A DNA stretch of 64,000 bases, taken from assembly GCF_002967765.1 (NCBI RefSeq), contig NZ_PUHY01000010.1, forward strand, positions 558,001-622,000, in the 5' to 3' direction. Made by a program: the position numbers and the translations under genes. The notes under the pieces were generated by a model that made no database searches, had not been told where the DNA came from, and saw only the letters and a list, made by a program, of their open reading frames with translations. Shown in pieces: positions 46,465 to 54,851 of this stretch (the first letter of the stretch is position 1; each line of letters opens with the position of its first letter). This stretch comes from Blastopirellula marina. Its GTDB lineage: Bacteria; Planctomycetota; Planctomycetia; Pirellulales; Pirellulaceae.

Positions 46465-47634
46465 CTAGTTGCCCGAGAGAACCTCTCCCTCATCGAAAAG
46501 GGCATCCAACTTTTCGCGCATCATTGTCGCGTAGTTGCCACCCTCAGGACGCTTATTGAATAGCACCACAAAGTTTATTCCATCACCACGTTGTCGGGCC
46601 ACGGCGTTCGTTCCTGGTAACGAACCGCTATGATTCCATTTCCAATTGCCTGGAGCAGGGCGAGGGCCGCCGATGTTCGGTCCGTTAACCTGATAACGAT
46701 CGAGAAAACCCAGTATGGCAACACCGCTGGCGACAAGTCGCCCCTGACTCGTGCGAGCCTCGACATCAAAGCCCCCATACGGCCGCTTGACCTGACGTTT
46801 TGTACTGTGAGTCGGGTAGAAAACGTTATCAACGACCTCGTTATTGTCGTAATACGGCTCTCGCGGGCTCTGATCTTTCTTAAACGTTCGCCCCAACAGC
46901 CAATTGTTTGAAGCAATTCCGGCCGGGTGCATGACATGCCGATGGAGGTATTGCTGGTAGCTTTGCCCTGATACTTCTTCCACTATTAGCCCCAGTAAAA
47001 GGAAACCGATGTTCGAGTACGAACGCTTCGTCCCCGGATCGTGCTGAAGTGGCTGCCCCATGATGTAGCGAACGGTCTTCTCACGGCCAGGCGGACTCGC
47101 AACGCCAAATGCTTGGGCAATTTGTTTCTCACGATACGTCAGGTCCCCCACGATATCGCGATCCCAGCCTCCACGATGCTGTAGTAAATGATCAACCGTG
47201 ATGTCTTTAAGTCGTGGGTCAGGCTTGCCCAGAGGTTCATATCTCAGAATTCCGTCCGTGGAACCTGGCAGGCGAAACACCTTCGAGTCGAGTGAGATCT
47301 GCCCACGACGAATCAACTCACGAATCGCCGCCGCAGTAAACGGCTTGGTCACGCTGGCCACTCGAAACATGGCATCTTCACGAATCGGTTCCGTCCGCTG
47401 CTTATCCTGCCATCCGTAAGTATGGTGCATCAAGATCTGCCCATTTTTCATCACCGACAACGAACCGGCTGAGATATCGTTCTCCTTCATAAACTCGAGC
47501 ATTGCTTCGTCGAGCTTGCCAAGCTCGGGCGCCGGCCTGCCAACTATCGGCATCTCGGCCGTGACTTGTGAGCAGCAGACAAGAATTGCAGACAGCAACA
47601 AAGGCAAGTAACGATACAGTCGAGACAAAATCAT
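46465..47634 (-). CDS. secreted serine hydrolase of the beta-lactamase/DD-peptidase fold
   Basis: 389 residues from ATG 47634 with CAGGAA upstream; the longer frame to 47748 is rejected. Signal peptide to about 26. SVTK (SxxK nucleophile) lies in FRVASVTKPFTAAAI near 94, the YxN motif in RSYSNIGFLLLG near 206, and HSGSLPGTNAV near 343 provides the third motif. Class C-like (EstB/AmpH) architecture; substrate not known. Confidence 0.9.
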   Translation of the reverse strand: MILSRLYRYLPLLLSAILVCCSQVTAEMPIVGRPAPELGKLDEAMLEFMKENDISAGSLSVMKNGQILMHHTYGWQDKQRTEPIREDAMFRVASVTKPFTAAAIRELIRRGQISLDSKVFRLPGSTDGILRYEPLGKPDPRLKDITVDHLLQHRGGWDRDIVGDLTYREKQIAQAFGVASPPGREKTVRYIMGQPLQHDPGTKRSYSNIGFLLLGLIVEEVSGQSYQQYLHRHVMHPAGIASNNWLLGRTFKKDQSPREPYYDNNEVVDNVFYPTHSTKRQVKRPYGGFDVEARTSQGRLVASGVAILGFLDRYQVNGPNIGGPRPAPGNWKWNHSGSLPGTNAVARQRGDGINFVVLFNKRPEGGNYATMMREKLDALFDEGEVLSGN

Positions 47635-47726
47635 CGCGATATTCCTGGCAGAATTTTTTGTGGTCAGACCAAGCATATCGATCGCTTGGTGTACGCTCAA
47701 ACATTGCAGTTGAAAATACTGGCAGC

Positions 47727-48467
47727 TTAGAGACTTCGAGCCGACCATGCCTGGCAGTGATACGCAACATCGATGGTATCGATGCGGTGCTCAACCAAGT
47801 AATTCAATAACTCGGAATGAAAGGATTCAAATCGCTCTGGCCCAGCAATGTTATTCAACCGGTTATGACTTTTCCACAAATCTAAGAATCGTTCACGGGA
47901 CATCGGCACGATGTGCAACTCACTATCCTTTTGCACGAACTGAAAGTCGCCAGTTGACTCCAGGATCTCATCCCAAGGTCGATTACGGTACGCTTCGTCA
48001 AACTCAGGGACATGTCGTTGAATTGCCTCAGACGTCCAACGCAGTACCTCAGAATGCTCCATTGCCCGATCGTTCCATAACATCGTAAACAAACGGCCTG
48101 GCTGGAGAATACGACGCATCTCCGGCAATGCTCGTGGAACATCTGCCCAATGAAACGCTTGCGCAGCCACAGTCCAGTCCTGGGAAGCATCCGGCAAGCC
48201 AGTTGACTCGAAGGTTCCATCGACCCAGGTAGCCCTGGAATCGTTACCCTTTGCACGCATTGACGCATTAGGCTCGATGGCCGTGACATGAAGTCCGAGT
48301 CCCGAAAGAAGCCGAGTCGAAATGCCCGTGCCGGCTCCGACGTCAGCGACTAGATCGCCAGGCTCAACTTCCGCCAATATCATAAGACGTTTAAAGAAAT
48401 CGAGTGGATAGCCTGGCCGCGAACGCTCGTAGGCGTCTGCTTGCCGCGAAAAGTCTCCGATATTCAC
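47727..48467 (-). CDS. class I SAM-dependent methyltransferase
   Basis: 246 residues, GTG start at 48467 favoured over TTG at 48473, which directly abuts the AGGAG site. Motif I DVGAGTGISTRLLSGLG near 39, motif II VTAIEPNASM and the motif IV region ASQDWTVAAQAFHWADVPRAL, typical of methyltransferase_11 proteins related to ubiquinone/menaquinone type enzymes. Substrate unknown. Confidence 0.85.
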   Translation of the reverse strand: MNIGDFSRQADAYERSRPGYPLDFFKRLMILAEVEPGDLVADVGAGTGISTRLLSGLGLHVTAIEPNASMRAKGNDSRATWVDGTFESTGLPDASQDWTVAAQAFHWADVPRALPEMRRILQPGRLFTMLWNDRAMEHSEVLRWTSEAIQRHVPEFDEAYRNRPWDEILESTGDFQFVQKDSELHIVPMSRERFLDLWKSHNRLNNIAGPERFESFHSELLNYLVEHRIDTIDVAYHCQAWSARSL

Positions 48468-48590
48468 GACCAACTCCTATCGATGCATGAAGGAATGAAT
48501 CGATATCAGCATACCACTAACTTCCGATCCGATAGAGAACTTGTCCGTCTCCCATTGAAAGCGGAAGACTGGCAACTTCAGACCAGGTAC

Positions 48591-48625
48591 AAAAAAAGCC
48601 TGCGAAACCAAAAGGTCCCGCAGGC
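48591..48625 (-). terminator. rho-independent terminator of leuA
   Basis: Seven-bp GC-rich stem GCCTGCG/CGCAGGC (48619-48625 with 48598-48604) followed on the minus strand by seven T, 35 bases beyond the leuA stop. Confidence 0.85.
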
Positions 48626-48659
48626 AATGAGTTGGGTCGACAAGTGGTAGTCAACTCAC

Positions 48660-50171
48660 TTACATCTGACAAATCCGGTTCACGGCGTCCAGAATTGCGT
48701 AAACCGTGGCTTGGACCGTATCGGTCGAACTGCCTCGACCTCGGACAATCTTCTTGTCCGATTGAATCTCGACCGTGACTTCCCCTAGCGCATCACGACC
48801 AAGGGTTGCGCTGCGAACCTGGAAATCTTTGCAGGTCAGTGGTACTCCGGTAATGCGTTCGACCGCCCAGAACGCGGCATCGATCGGGCCATCTCCTTCG
48901 GTGATTTCGGCCGACTTGGTTTCTTCACCATGCTTGAGTGTCATCTTCACGCAAGGTTCTTTGCCCGTGCCATGGCTGACGTCAAGTGATTCCAGAACCC
49001 ATACCTGGCGGGCATCACCGCGAATCTGTTGATCACAAAGGGCAGCGATATCACCGTCGTAGATTTCCTTCTTCTTATCGGCGAGTTTCTTGAACTCGTC
49101 GAACACTTCTTGAAGCTGTTCGGCCGACAAATGATAGCCAAGCGCTTTGGCACGATCGGAGAGGGCAGCCCGACCGCTATGTTTTCCGAGCACGAGGTCC
49201 GTCTTTTCGAGCCCAACATCTTCTGGCCGCATGATCTCGTACGTGGTCGGCTCTTTGAGCATGCCATCCTGATGAATGCCCGACTCGTGAGCGAACGCAT
49301 TACGACCAACGATCGCCTTGTTGCGTTGCACCTGAAGGCCGGTGATATTTGAAAGCAACCGACTCGTCGGCACCAGGCGACGCGTATTGATTTTCGATTC
49401 GACGTTGTAATAGTCGTGTCGAGTGCGAAGGGCCATCACGACTTCTTCTAGCGAGGCGTTGCCGGCACGCTCACCAATGCCGTTGATGGTACATTCAACC
49501 TGGCGAGCCCCAGCTTCAACGGCGGCCAAGCTGTTGGCGACCGCCATGCCAAGGTCGTCGTGGCAGTGAACGCTGATCACAGCCTTATCAATGTTCGGCA
49601 CGCGATTCTTCAGATCGGCGATGATCTTGTGCATGTGATTCGGCGTGGCGTAACCGACCGTATCAGGAATGTTGACCGTAGTCGCGCCGGCGTCGATCGC
49701 CGCTTCGACCACGCGACACAAAAAGTCTGGCTCGGTCCGCGAAGCATCTTCTGGCGAGAACTCGATGTCATCGCACAACGAAGAAGCCAGCTTCAACGAG
49801 TCGATACCTCGCTGAATGATCTCTTCGGGTGTCATTCGCAATTTGAATTCGCGATGAATCGCGCTGGTTGCCAGAAAAACGTGAATCCGAGGCTGACTGG
49901 AATGCTTGAGCGCTTCCCAGGCCCGCTCGATGTCGCGTGGATTGCAGCGGGCCAAGCCGCAAATTGAGGCGCCGCGAATGTTCGAGGCAATCTCTTTAAC
50001 AGAGTCGAAGTCCCCCGGCGAAGCAATCGGGAAACCAGCTTCGATAATGTCGACCCCCAAGTCGACCAAGGCCTGGGCGATTTCCATCTTCTCGGCCAGG
50101 TTCATACTGGCACCTGGAGACTGTTCGCCGTCGCGGAGGGTGGTATCGAAGATTTTGATGGTATCGTTCAT
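48660..50171 (-). CDS. leuA: 2-isopropylmalate synthase
   Basis: 503 residues, typical of the LeuA type 1 family. Condenses acetyl-CoA with 2-oxoisovalerate, the first committed step of leucine synthesis. [16 protein letters not shown] near 9 and [17 protein letters not shown] near 200 carry metal and catalytic residues; GIHQDGMLK near 292 is also conserved. The C-terminal 130 residues form the LeuA regulatory (leucine-binding) domain. Expression is very probably controlled by a leucine attenuator at 50363-50551, in addition to likely feedback inhibition. Confidence 0.96.
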   Translation of the reverse strand: MNDTIKIFDTTLRDGEQSPGASMNLAEKMEIAQALVDLGVDIIEAGFPIASPGDFDSVKEIASNIRGASICGLARCNPRDIERAWEALKHSSQPRIHVFLATSAIHREFKLRMTPEEIIQRGIDSLKLASSLCDDIEFSPEDASRTEPDFLCRVVEAAIDAGATTVNIPDTVGYATPNHMHKIIADLKNRVPNIDKAVISVHCHDDLGMAVANSLAAVEAGARQVECTINGIGERAGNASLEEVVMALRTRHDYYNVESKINTRRLVPTSRLLSNITGLQVQRNKAIVGRNAFAHESGIHQDGMLKEPTTYEIMRPEDVGLEKTDLVLGKHSGRAALSDRAKALGYHLSAEQLQEVFDEFKKLADKKKEIYDGDIAALCDQQIRGDARQVWVLESLDVSHGTGKEPCVKMTLKHGEETKSAEITEGDGPIDAAFWAVERITGVPLTCKDFQVRSATLGRDALGEVTVEIQSDKKIVRGRGSSTDTVQATVYAILDAVNRICQM

Positions 50172-50362
50172 GGGATAGATGTGTGTTTGATCGGTGTTTC
50201 GTTGGGTTTTAAATGTCGCTGAAATCGAAGAGCCGGCCGCAAGCCGGCGCGACTAGGAGCTGGCGGGCAGAACTGGCCACTCCAGGAACTTCGATTTTGG
50301 GGGGCATCGACATGGGAAACTTCGCCTACTTCAAATCAATCAATCGATTTCAAATCAACAAA
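50172..50362 (-). other. leuA 5' leader downstream of the attenuator
   Basis: 190 bases between the attenuator and the leuA ATG with no gene. A GC-rich inverted repeat GCCGGC-CGCAA-GCCGGC lies near 50233-50249 and may form a local hairpin in the leuA leader. Confidence 0.4.
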
Positions 50363-50440
50363 AAAAGCCCTAAGGCGTTGGGCCTTAGGGCTTTTGGTAA
50401 TCTCGTTATAATGCGAACGCGAAACCTTCCCTAACACCCA
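50363..50440 (-). promoter_or_regulatory. leu attenuator: mutually exclusive antiterminator and terminator
   Basis: On the minus strand a 14-bp perfect stem (50382-50395 with 50363-50376, loop of five) is followed by a T-run, an intrinsic terminator 190 bases before leuA. Its 5' arm can instead pair with 50429-50440, which overlaps the leader stop codon: TGGGTGTTAGGG against CCCTAAGGCCCA (50379-50390) gives 11 of 12 pairs with one G-U. A ribosome stalled at the Leu codons (50449-50478) leaves 50429-50440 free, favouring read-through; one that reaches the stop covers it and allows termination. Confidence 0.85.
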
Positions 50441-50484
50441 GGGGTGCTTAGCAGCAGTTGCAGCAGTAGGAGGTTTAGATTCAT
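50431..50484 (-). CDS. leuL: leu leader peptide
   Basis: Seventeen codons, ATG at 50484 to TAG at 50431, reading MNLNLLLLQLLLSTPGC. Eight of 17 residues are Leu (CTA x3, CTC x1, CTG x4), clustered in codons 3-12. The promoter lies about 40-67 bases upstream and the terminator begins 36 bases after the stop. No strong ribosome site (GAGCAAGA). Length, composition and placement match leucine leader peptides of known leu attenuators. It is too short for normal gene prediction. Confidence 0.85.
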   Translation of the reverse strand: MNLNLLLLQLLLSTPGC

Positions 50485-50693
50485 TAAATCTTGCTCGCAG
50501 TTGAGTTGTTTTGCTATGAATGACTCTACTCCCGCGGTCGGGTTCGGTCAAGGCGGCGTAATTGCCGTAGAAACGCCTTTCCTGGGACCTTAACCACAAA
50601 ACAGCGAAAACCGATCCGATCGGTGACCGATGAATGGAATCAGTTTCTCTAATTCAATTGCCAAAGGCGGGCAAAAAGTGGAGTTCCTATGTC
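50485..50693. other. divergent region between leu leader and small Cys-rich gene
   Basis: Holds the leu promoter and a short palindrome ATCGGT-G-ACCGAT at 50619-50631 that could be an operator for either direction. Apart from that nothing recognised. Confidence 0.35.
50523..50551 (-). promoter_or_regulatory. candidate leu promoter
   Basis: TTGACC (-35, 50546-50551), a 17-base spacer, and TAGAGT (-10, 50523-50528) on the minus strand. Transcription near 50516 would leave about 32 bases before the leader ATG. Confidence 0.6.
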
Positions 50694-50930
50694 ATGAATG
50701 AACGCTTGGACGTCACCAGCGACCCGGAACCAGACCAACCAAAAGGGGAGTCTTCCCGCCAAGTACGCCCCTTCCTGGGAATCAAGTTCGCTTGCTGCAG
50801 TATCTACGCCCGGATCTATCAAAACAAAGACGGCACACATTATGTCGGCAATTGCCCTAAATGTGCTAAGCAGGTCCGCGTAAAAATCGGCCACGGGGGC
50901 AGCAATAACCGCTTCTTTACGGCGTATTAA
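50694..50930 (+). CDS. small Cys-rich (zinc-ribbon-like) protein
   Basis: 78 residues from ATG 50694, with GGAGTTCCTATGTC before it; the frame is open to 50634. The C-terminal 45 residues contain FACCSIYARIYQNKDGTHYV followed by GNCPKCAKQVRVKIGHG. The CC pair and CPKC may bind zinc. Function unknown. Divergent from leuA. Confidence 0.65.
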   Translation: MNERLDVTSDPEPDQPKGESSRQVRPFLGIKFACCSIYARIYQNKDGTHYVGNCPKCAKQVRVKIGHGGSNNRFFTAY

Positions 50931-51249
50931 AAAAACAATTCGAATGAAGACCACGGATTCCACCGATGGGCGCGAATGAGAGGTCGAAACGAATCCGAAG
51001 TAAACGCTTCGACGTATCAATCGCCTGAAACCCGAAACGCTAACCGAATACGGCCAGGAAGTAACAATTACGTCGAGCTCTCTTTTATCCGTGCCTATCC
51101 GTGAAATCGGTGGTTAAAAACTATCTTCTCCCAAGAACTCGGCTGAATGCCTGCTAGCATAGGCGATAGCATCCTCTGCACGTCCATATTGAGCCATCCG
51201 CTCGATTTCCGTACGATCTGCCGCCCCCATATTTTGGAATTTGGCTGCC
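50931..51249. other. 319-base intergenic region
   Basis: Contains the inverted repeat element described at 50950-51114 and the upstream region of the hypothetical gene at 51250; no further gene or promoter recognised. Confidence 0.4.
50950..51114. repeat. MITE-like element with imperfect 30-bp terminal inverted repeats
   Basis: Arms 50950-50979 and 51085-51114 match at 23 of 30 positions when one is reverse-complemented, and both carry the CACGGAT/CACCGAT words. The core of about 105 bases has no open frame worth keeping. This resembles the widespread ACCACGGATTTCACGGAT class of short intergenic repeats. Confidence 0.55.
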
Positions 51250-51747
51250 ATGATCGACTTCGACATTCAACGCTGTACCCGAAAGTGCCACGCCACAGCG
51301 CGTGAACTGCGCCCGGGCGATCTGTATTATTCGGTCTTAGTCCCGGATGGATCCGAGGTTGTGCGGCAAGATTTCAGCAAAGAAGCGTGGGAGGGCCCAC
51401 CGGAGAATGCCATTTGTTGGTGGAAGGCAACCATGCCCGATCCACAGACGAACAAGATCAGTTGGGCACCGCACGACATCATGCTCGATCACTTCGAGCG
51501 GTTGCTGCAAGATCCCCAGCATCAAGATGCGGCTTACGTGGTGGCATTACTCATGGTACGCCGCAAGATCGTCCGTCTCGACGATACCGAGAAGGGCGAA
51601 GACGGAGTTGAACGCTTGGTGTTGGTCGGCCTCAAACGAGAAGGCTCTTACAAGATTCCCGTGGTAGAACCGACCGCCAATCGTATTGTTGAGATTCAGA
51701 ACGAGCTGACTTCGCTGCTCCAATCGGGCGATCCTCCGGCCGAATAA
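51250..51747 (+). CDS. hypothetical protein
   Basis: 165 residues from ATG 51250; a TTG at 51241 adds three residues. The N-terminus MIDFDIQRCTRKCHATAREL and GDLYYSVLVPDGSEVVRQDF, with an EGPPENAICWWKATMP segment, are conserved-looking, with Cys8 and Cys12 possibly binding metal. No known domain. It lies 23 bases upstream of the LolA-like lipoprotein gene on the same strand, so the two are probably an operon. Confidence 0.7.
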   Translation: MIDFDIQRCTRKCHATARELRPGDLYYSVLVPDGSEVVRQDFSKEAWEGPPENAICWWKATMPDPQTNKISWAPHDIMLDHFERLLQDPQHQDAAYVVALLMVRRKIVRLDDTEKGEDGVERLVLVGLKREGSYKIPVVEPTANRIVEIQNELTSLLQSGDPPAE

Positions 51748-51770
51748 CCCCACAACGCAAGGATGCGCCT

Positions 51771-52967
51771 GTGACACACTTTCAACTGCATTCGGTCGCC
51801 GCAATATTGCTTGTTGGTTTGGCTTGTGGCGCCGGCTGCCCGCAGTTGATGCGTCCGGTCGATCCTCTTTATCAGCCACCGGTCGTGTTCGAGACCGCTC
51901 CGACGATGGAGCAACTCATGGCCCAGGTCAACATGAACACGCAGCGAGTGCAGTCGCTTGAATCGACTGGTGCCACGCTCGGATTGAAGGGTTTTCCTTC
52001 GATTCGCGCCCAAATTTACATGATGCCTCCGATGAAGTTTCGCATGATTGGCGAGACGGCGTTAACGGGGCAACTCTTGGATTTGGGAAGTAACGACCAA
52101 GAGTTTTGGGTCTGGGGGCGGGGATTCGAGTCGCCTGGCCTGATGTACGCTCGACACGACGAATTCCAACAAACAATGGCCAAGACTATTCTGCCGGTGG
52201 AACCAAGCTGGGTCGCACAAGCAATGGGGCTGGCGCGATTTGACCCCAACGATTACCACCAAGGTCCATTCCCAACAGCGACCGGCAACTATGAAATTCG
52301 CACCACGATGACTTCGTCCGCCGGACAAATCACCAAAGTCACGGTGATCGACAAGCAGTACGGCTATGTCCTAGAACAGCACATGTACGACATGGCGGGC
52401 CAGCCGATCGCTTCGGCCATGGCATCCAACTACCGCTACGATCCCAACTCGAACGTTTCACTCCCGTATAAAGTCGACATTCGCTTACCGAAGTCTGGGG
52501 CAGACTTTTCCATTCAAATCATCGGCTACCGCATCAATCAGTTGACCGAAGGAAACGGAACCTTTGCCAAGCCGCATCGACCGGACGTGCCCGAGATCAA
52601 CTTGGTCGGTAACAGTGGCATGCCTCTTCCGTCTGGTCAGCCGTTACCAGGCGGACAGTATCAGCCAACCAGCCAATCTTACCCGAGCACCGGACAACCA
52701 CTTCCCACTGGTCAACCCTATCCTGGCCAACAACCGGCACCGGTCGGACAGCCATATCCGGGTGGAGGCCAATTCGATCCGTATGCTCCTACCAGCACGC
52801 AGCCGCAGATCACACCTCAATATCCATCCAGTGGAGGCTACCCGCTGGGAGCCAACACTGCTCCTAGCATGAATCAACCATCGAGCCAGTTCACAGCGGT
52901 TCGGCCGGTTTACGAAACGGCTGCCCGTGAAGAATTCAACTCGCCGCCTATTCGAGGGATGCGGTAG
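51771..52967 (+). CDS. LolA-like lipoprotein with Pro/Gln-rich tail
   Basis: 398 residues, GTG start at 51771. Signal peptide ends LACGAGC (Cys23), lipobox-like. Residues 45-270 look like the LolA/LolB-type beta-barrel fold (FPSIRAQIYMMPPMKFRMIG, DNDQEFWVWGRG-like NDQEFWVWGRGF, YGYVLEQHMYDMAGQPIA). The C-terminal 120 residues repeat Pro, Gly, Gln and Tyr (GQPLPGGQYQPTS, GQPYPGQQPAPVGQPYPGG) and are probably disordered. Possibly an outer-membrane lipoprotein acting on lipid or lipoprotein traffic; inference from fold only. Confidence 0.7.
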   Translation: MTHFQLHSVAAILLVGLACGAGCPQLMRPVDPLYQPPVVFETAPTMEQLMAQVNMNTQRVQSLESTGATLGLKGFPSIRAQIYMMPPMKFRMIGETALTGQLLDLGSNDQEFWVWGRGFESPGLMYARHDEFQQTMAKTILPVEPSWVAQAMGLARFDPNDYHQGPFPTATGNYEIRTTMTSSAGQITKVTVIDKQYGYVLEQHMYDMAGQPIASAMASNYRYDPNSNVSLPYKVDIRLPKSGADFSIQIIGYRINQLTEGNGTFAKPHRPDVPEINLVGNSGMPLPSGQPLPGGQYQPTSQSYPSTGQPLPTGQPYPGQQPAPVGQPYPGGGQFDPYAPTSTQPQITPQYPSSGGYPLGANTAPSMNQPSSQFTAVRPVYETAAREEFNSPPIRGMR

Positions 52968-52995
52968 ACCACTTGCTGCCAACCAAGGCGATATT

Positions 52996-53367
52996 CTAGG
53001 TGCCAGGTATTTGCAGCCGCTCAGAAGAGGCGTCTTTCAGGGCCGTTTGAATCCGCTGTTCGGCTCCTCGATCTTGCAATTCCTGTACGACAATTCGCCG
53101 GGATGCGACCGTCAAAAAAGTGGTAAAGCTACTGGCAGTGTCGAAACGGCGGAGGATTGCGAGGTCATTCTCTGCCAATTGCTCGAAAACGCTCACAACC
53201 ACTTCATCAGCCTCTTTGCTGGTCAGCGTCCACTTCTGCGTTTGTCGGCAATGCTGAACGACTTGAACGACCGTGCTGGCATAACGATCGACAAAACGTC
53301 GCCAGTGGAGGGCAGGGGAGCTGAAAAGCTCATCCAACAACTGCAAGTCAGCCGAACTAGATTTCAT
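52996..53367 (-). CDS. sigma-70 region 2-like small protein
   Basis: 123 residues. The segment WRRFVDRYASTVVQVVQHCR ... SKEADEVVVSVFEQLAENDL ... FDTASSFTTFLTVASRRIVV follows region 2 of ECF sigma factors: helix, DAEDLVQEVF-like acidic motif (here EADEVVVSVF) and the FRGWLxxxARN-like helix. There is no region 4, and the protein ends about 20 residues later. Could be a truncated sigma, an anti-sigma-like decoy or simply a diverged relative. Convergent with the LolA-like gene. Confidence 0.6.
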   Translation of the reverse strand: MKSSSADLQLLDELFSSPALHWRRFVDRYASTVVQVVQHCRQTQKWTLTSKEADEVVVSVFEQLAENDLAILRRFDTASSFTTFLTVASRRIVVQELQDRGAEQRIQTALKDASSERLQIPGT

Positions 53368-53648
53368 AGCAAACGCTTCCGTGCGCTTTTAAAACAGGCG
53401 AAATGAGGCATCAGAAAACTAAACTAGCTGAGACTTAAGCTCAATACTGGTTTTAGGTTGGAATCGGGCCCTAAATGGCCGTATGTTGCCTTGACACCTT
53501 GTTGAGACAGGAATAAAAACCAAAAGACGGTCACGTCAATACCTTTCATAGACGCGACTTGCAATCTGGGGCAAGCCCAAGTTGTGCTGCCCCGAATCGA
53601 GAAAGTTGTTTTCAACAGCGCCAATCCATTGGCCAGGAGATATAAAGA

Positions 53649-53927
53649 ATGACTCACGTAGTCTGCGAACCGTGCTTTAACTGCAAGTACACGGATTGCG
53701 TCGTTGTGTGCCCCGTCGAATGTTTTTACGAAGGGGACAAGATTCTTTACATCCATCCCGAAGAATGCATCGACTGCGAAGCTTGTGTGCCGGAATGCCC
53801 GGTTGAAGCCATCTTCCATGAAGACAATGTTCCGGAAGAGTGGAACGGCTTCGTCGAACTGAATGCTGAAATGGCTCCTCAGTGCGAAGTCATCACCGAA
53901 AAGAAGACGCCACTGGCCGATCAGTAA
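53649..53927 (+). CDS. fdxA: 7Fe/8Fe-type ferredoxin
   Basis: 92 residues. [20 protein letters not shown] with CPVECF gives the first cluster, and [16 protein letters not shown] the second [4Fe-4S] cluster, as in FdxA proteins with [3Fe-4S][4Fe-4S]. Soluble electron carrier. GAGATATAAAGA precedes the ATG. A clear terminator follows. Confidence 0.93.
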   Translation: MTHVVCEPCFNCKYTDCVVVCPVECFYEGDKILYIHPEECIDCEACVPECPVEAIFHEDNVPEEWNGFVELNAEMAPQCEVITEKKTPLADQ

Positions 53928-53981
53928 TCGCCACGTCTGTTAGGGTTCTACTTCAGGCCCCTCCGACGTTGCCAATAATTC

Positions 53982-54014
53982 AAAAGCCACAACTGAATAA
54001 GTTGTGGCTTTTTT
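53982..54014 (+). terminator. rho-independent terminator of the ferredoxin gene
   Basis: Perfect 12-bp stem AAAAGCCACAAC / GTTGTGGCTTTT with a 7-base loop and six T at the end, 54 bases after the ferredoxin stop. Confidence 0.9.
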
Positions 54015-54148
54015 CGTAACAATTGTTCACGAATACGGCCGTACAAACGGGGTTCTATAATGCTTACTTCACGAACAATAACGTCGTTTAAAAAGCAAAA
54101 CACGAACCTCTGATTGTTATTAAGTCAAGTCGATTTAACGCATATTTT

Positions 54149-54178
54149 CGAACGAAACGCCCGCATGCGTTTTATTCG
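54149..54178 (+). other. hairpin in the leader of the next small gene
   Basis: Twelve-base arms 54149-54160 and 54167-54178 pair at 10 of 12 positions around CCGCAT. It lies within an A/T-rich stretch that also has TATAAT at 54056-54061. Could be a terminator, leader structure or protein-binding site. Confidence 0.35.
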
Positions 54179-54285
54179 TCAGACTCGTATTGCTTCCGAT
54201 TGTCACGCCGGGTTAGGATGAAAAAGTGCTAATTCGCCGCTCCATCATGCGGCCTTCTCGAAAGAAAAACAGAAGGACTTTTCTG

Positions 54286-54600
54286 ATGAGTCAATTTACT
54301 TGCCAGTGCTGCCAGCAAGTTTTTGACAAAAGCAGTGAGCCATGCTTCGTCATTCGTTTCACTGCCTTCCTGGAGATTGAGCCCCACTTCGATGAAGTCG
54401 ATTTCGAAGACACCGACCGAGACAACCTCTCGGTGTTGGCCGACACCCTCGAACAGGTCTACCCAATTCCAGATCCAACCTTGCATGACGATCAGCCGGA
54501 GCGGGACTTCCGTGTCTGCCGCGACTGCTATCAGCGATTCATGATCGATCCGGTTGGCCGTGATGTGCCTGCAGCATCGATATCCTTCAGCGAAAACTGA
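54286..54600 (+). CDS. small CxxC zinc-binding-like protein
   Basis: 104 residues from ATG 54286 with AGAAGGA eight bases upstream; the open frame to 54226 has no ribosome site. FTCQCCQQVF near 4-13 and FRVCRDCYQRF near 80-90 provide two CxxC pairs for a zinc site. An acidic middle region separates them. Function unknown. Confidence 0.7.
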   Translation: MSQFTCQCCQQVFDKSSEPCFVIRFTAFLEIEPHFDEVDFEDTDRDNLSVLADTLEQVYPIPDPTLHDDQPERDFRVCRDCYQRFMIDPVGRDVPAASISFSEN

Positions 54601-54851
54601 TTTCCCGCGACTGCCTATCGGCCAGGACAACACATGCGTTAGGGCAAACGGTTCACTTAACACGCCCAAACGCGAGCCGCAATCTCTCTGTTCGCTTTGC
54701 CGGAAGTGGCCTGATCTAGCGGCTTTGGCCCGTTGTTCCTGCCCGGAATGACGGATAAACTGAAGGTTTGATCGTGCCGGAGCGTTGTCGATCTAGCTCT
54801 GGGCAAGTCCCTTGCGATCGCTCATTTCTCAACACCTCACCTTCCGAAAAG

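Larger units (their letters stand above)
53928..54285. other. 358-base intergenic region
   Basis: Contains the ferredoxin terminator, a TATAAT without a good -35 box, and the hairpin at 54149. Strongly A/T-rich compared with the coding parts. No gene was recognised. Confidence 0.4.

Noticed and set aside
50361-50396. Attenuator hairpin considered as a plus-strand terminator
   Set aside because: No plus-strand gene ends upstream of it; on the minus strand it has the T-run, a leader peptide and a promoter in the right order.
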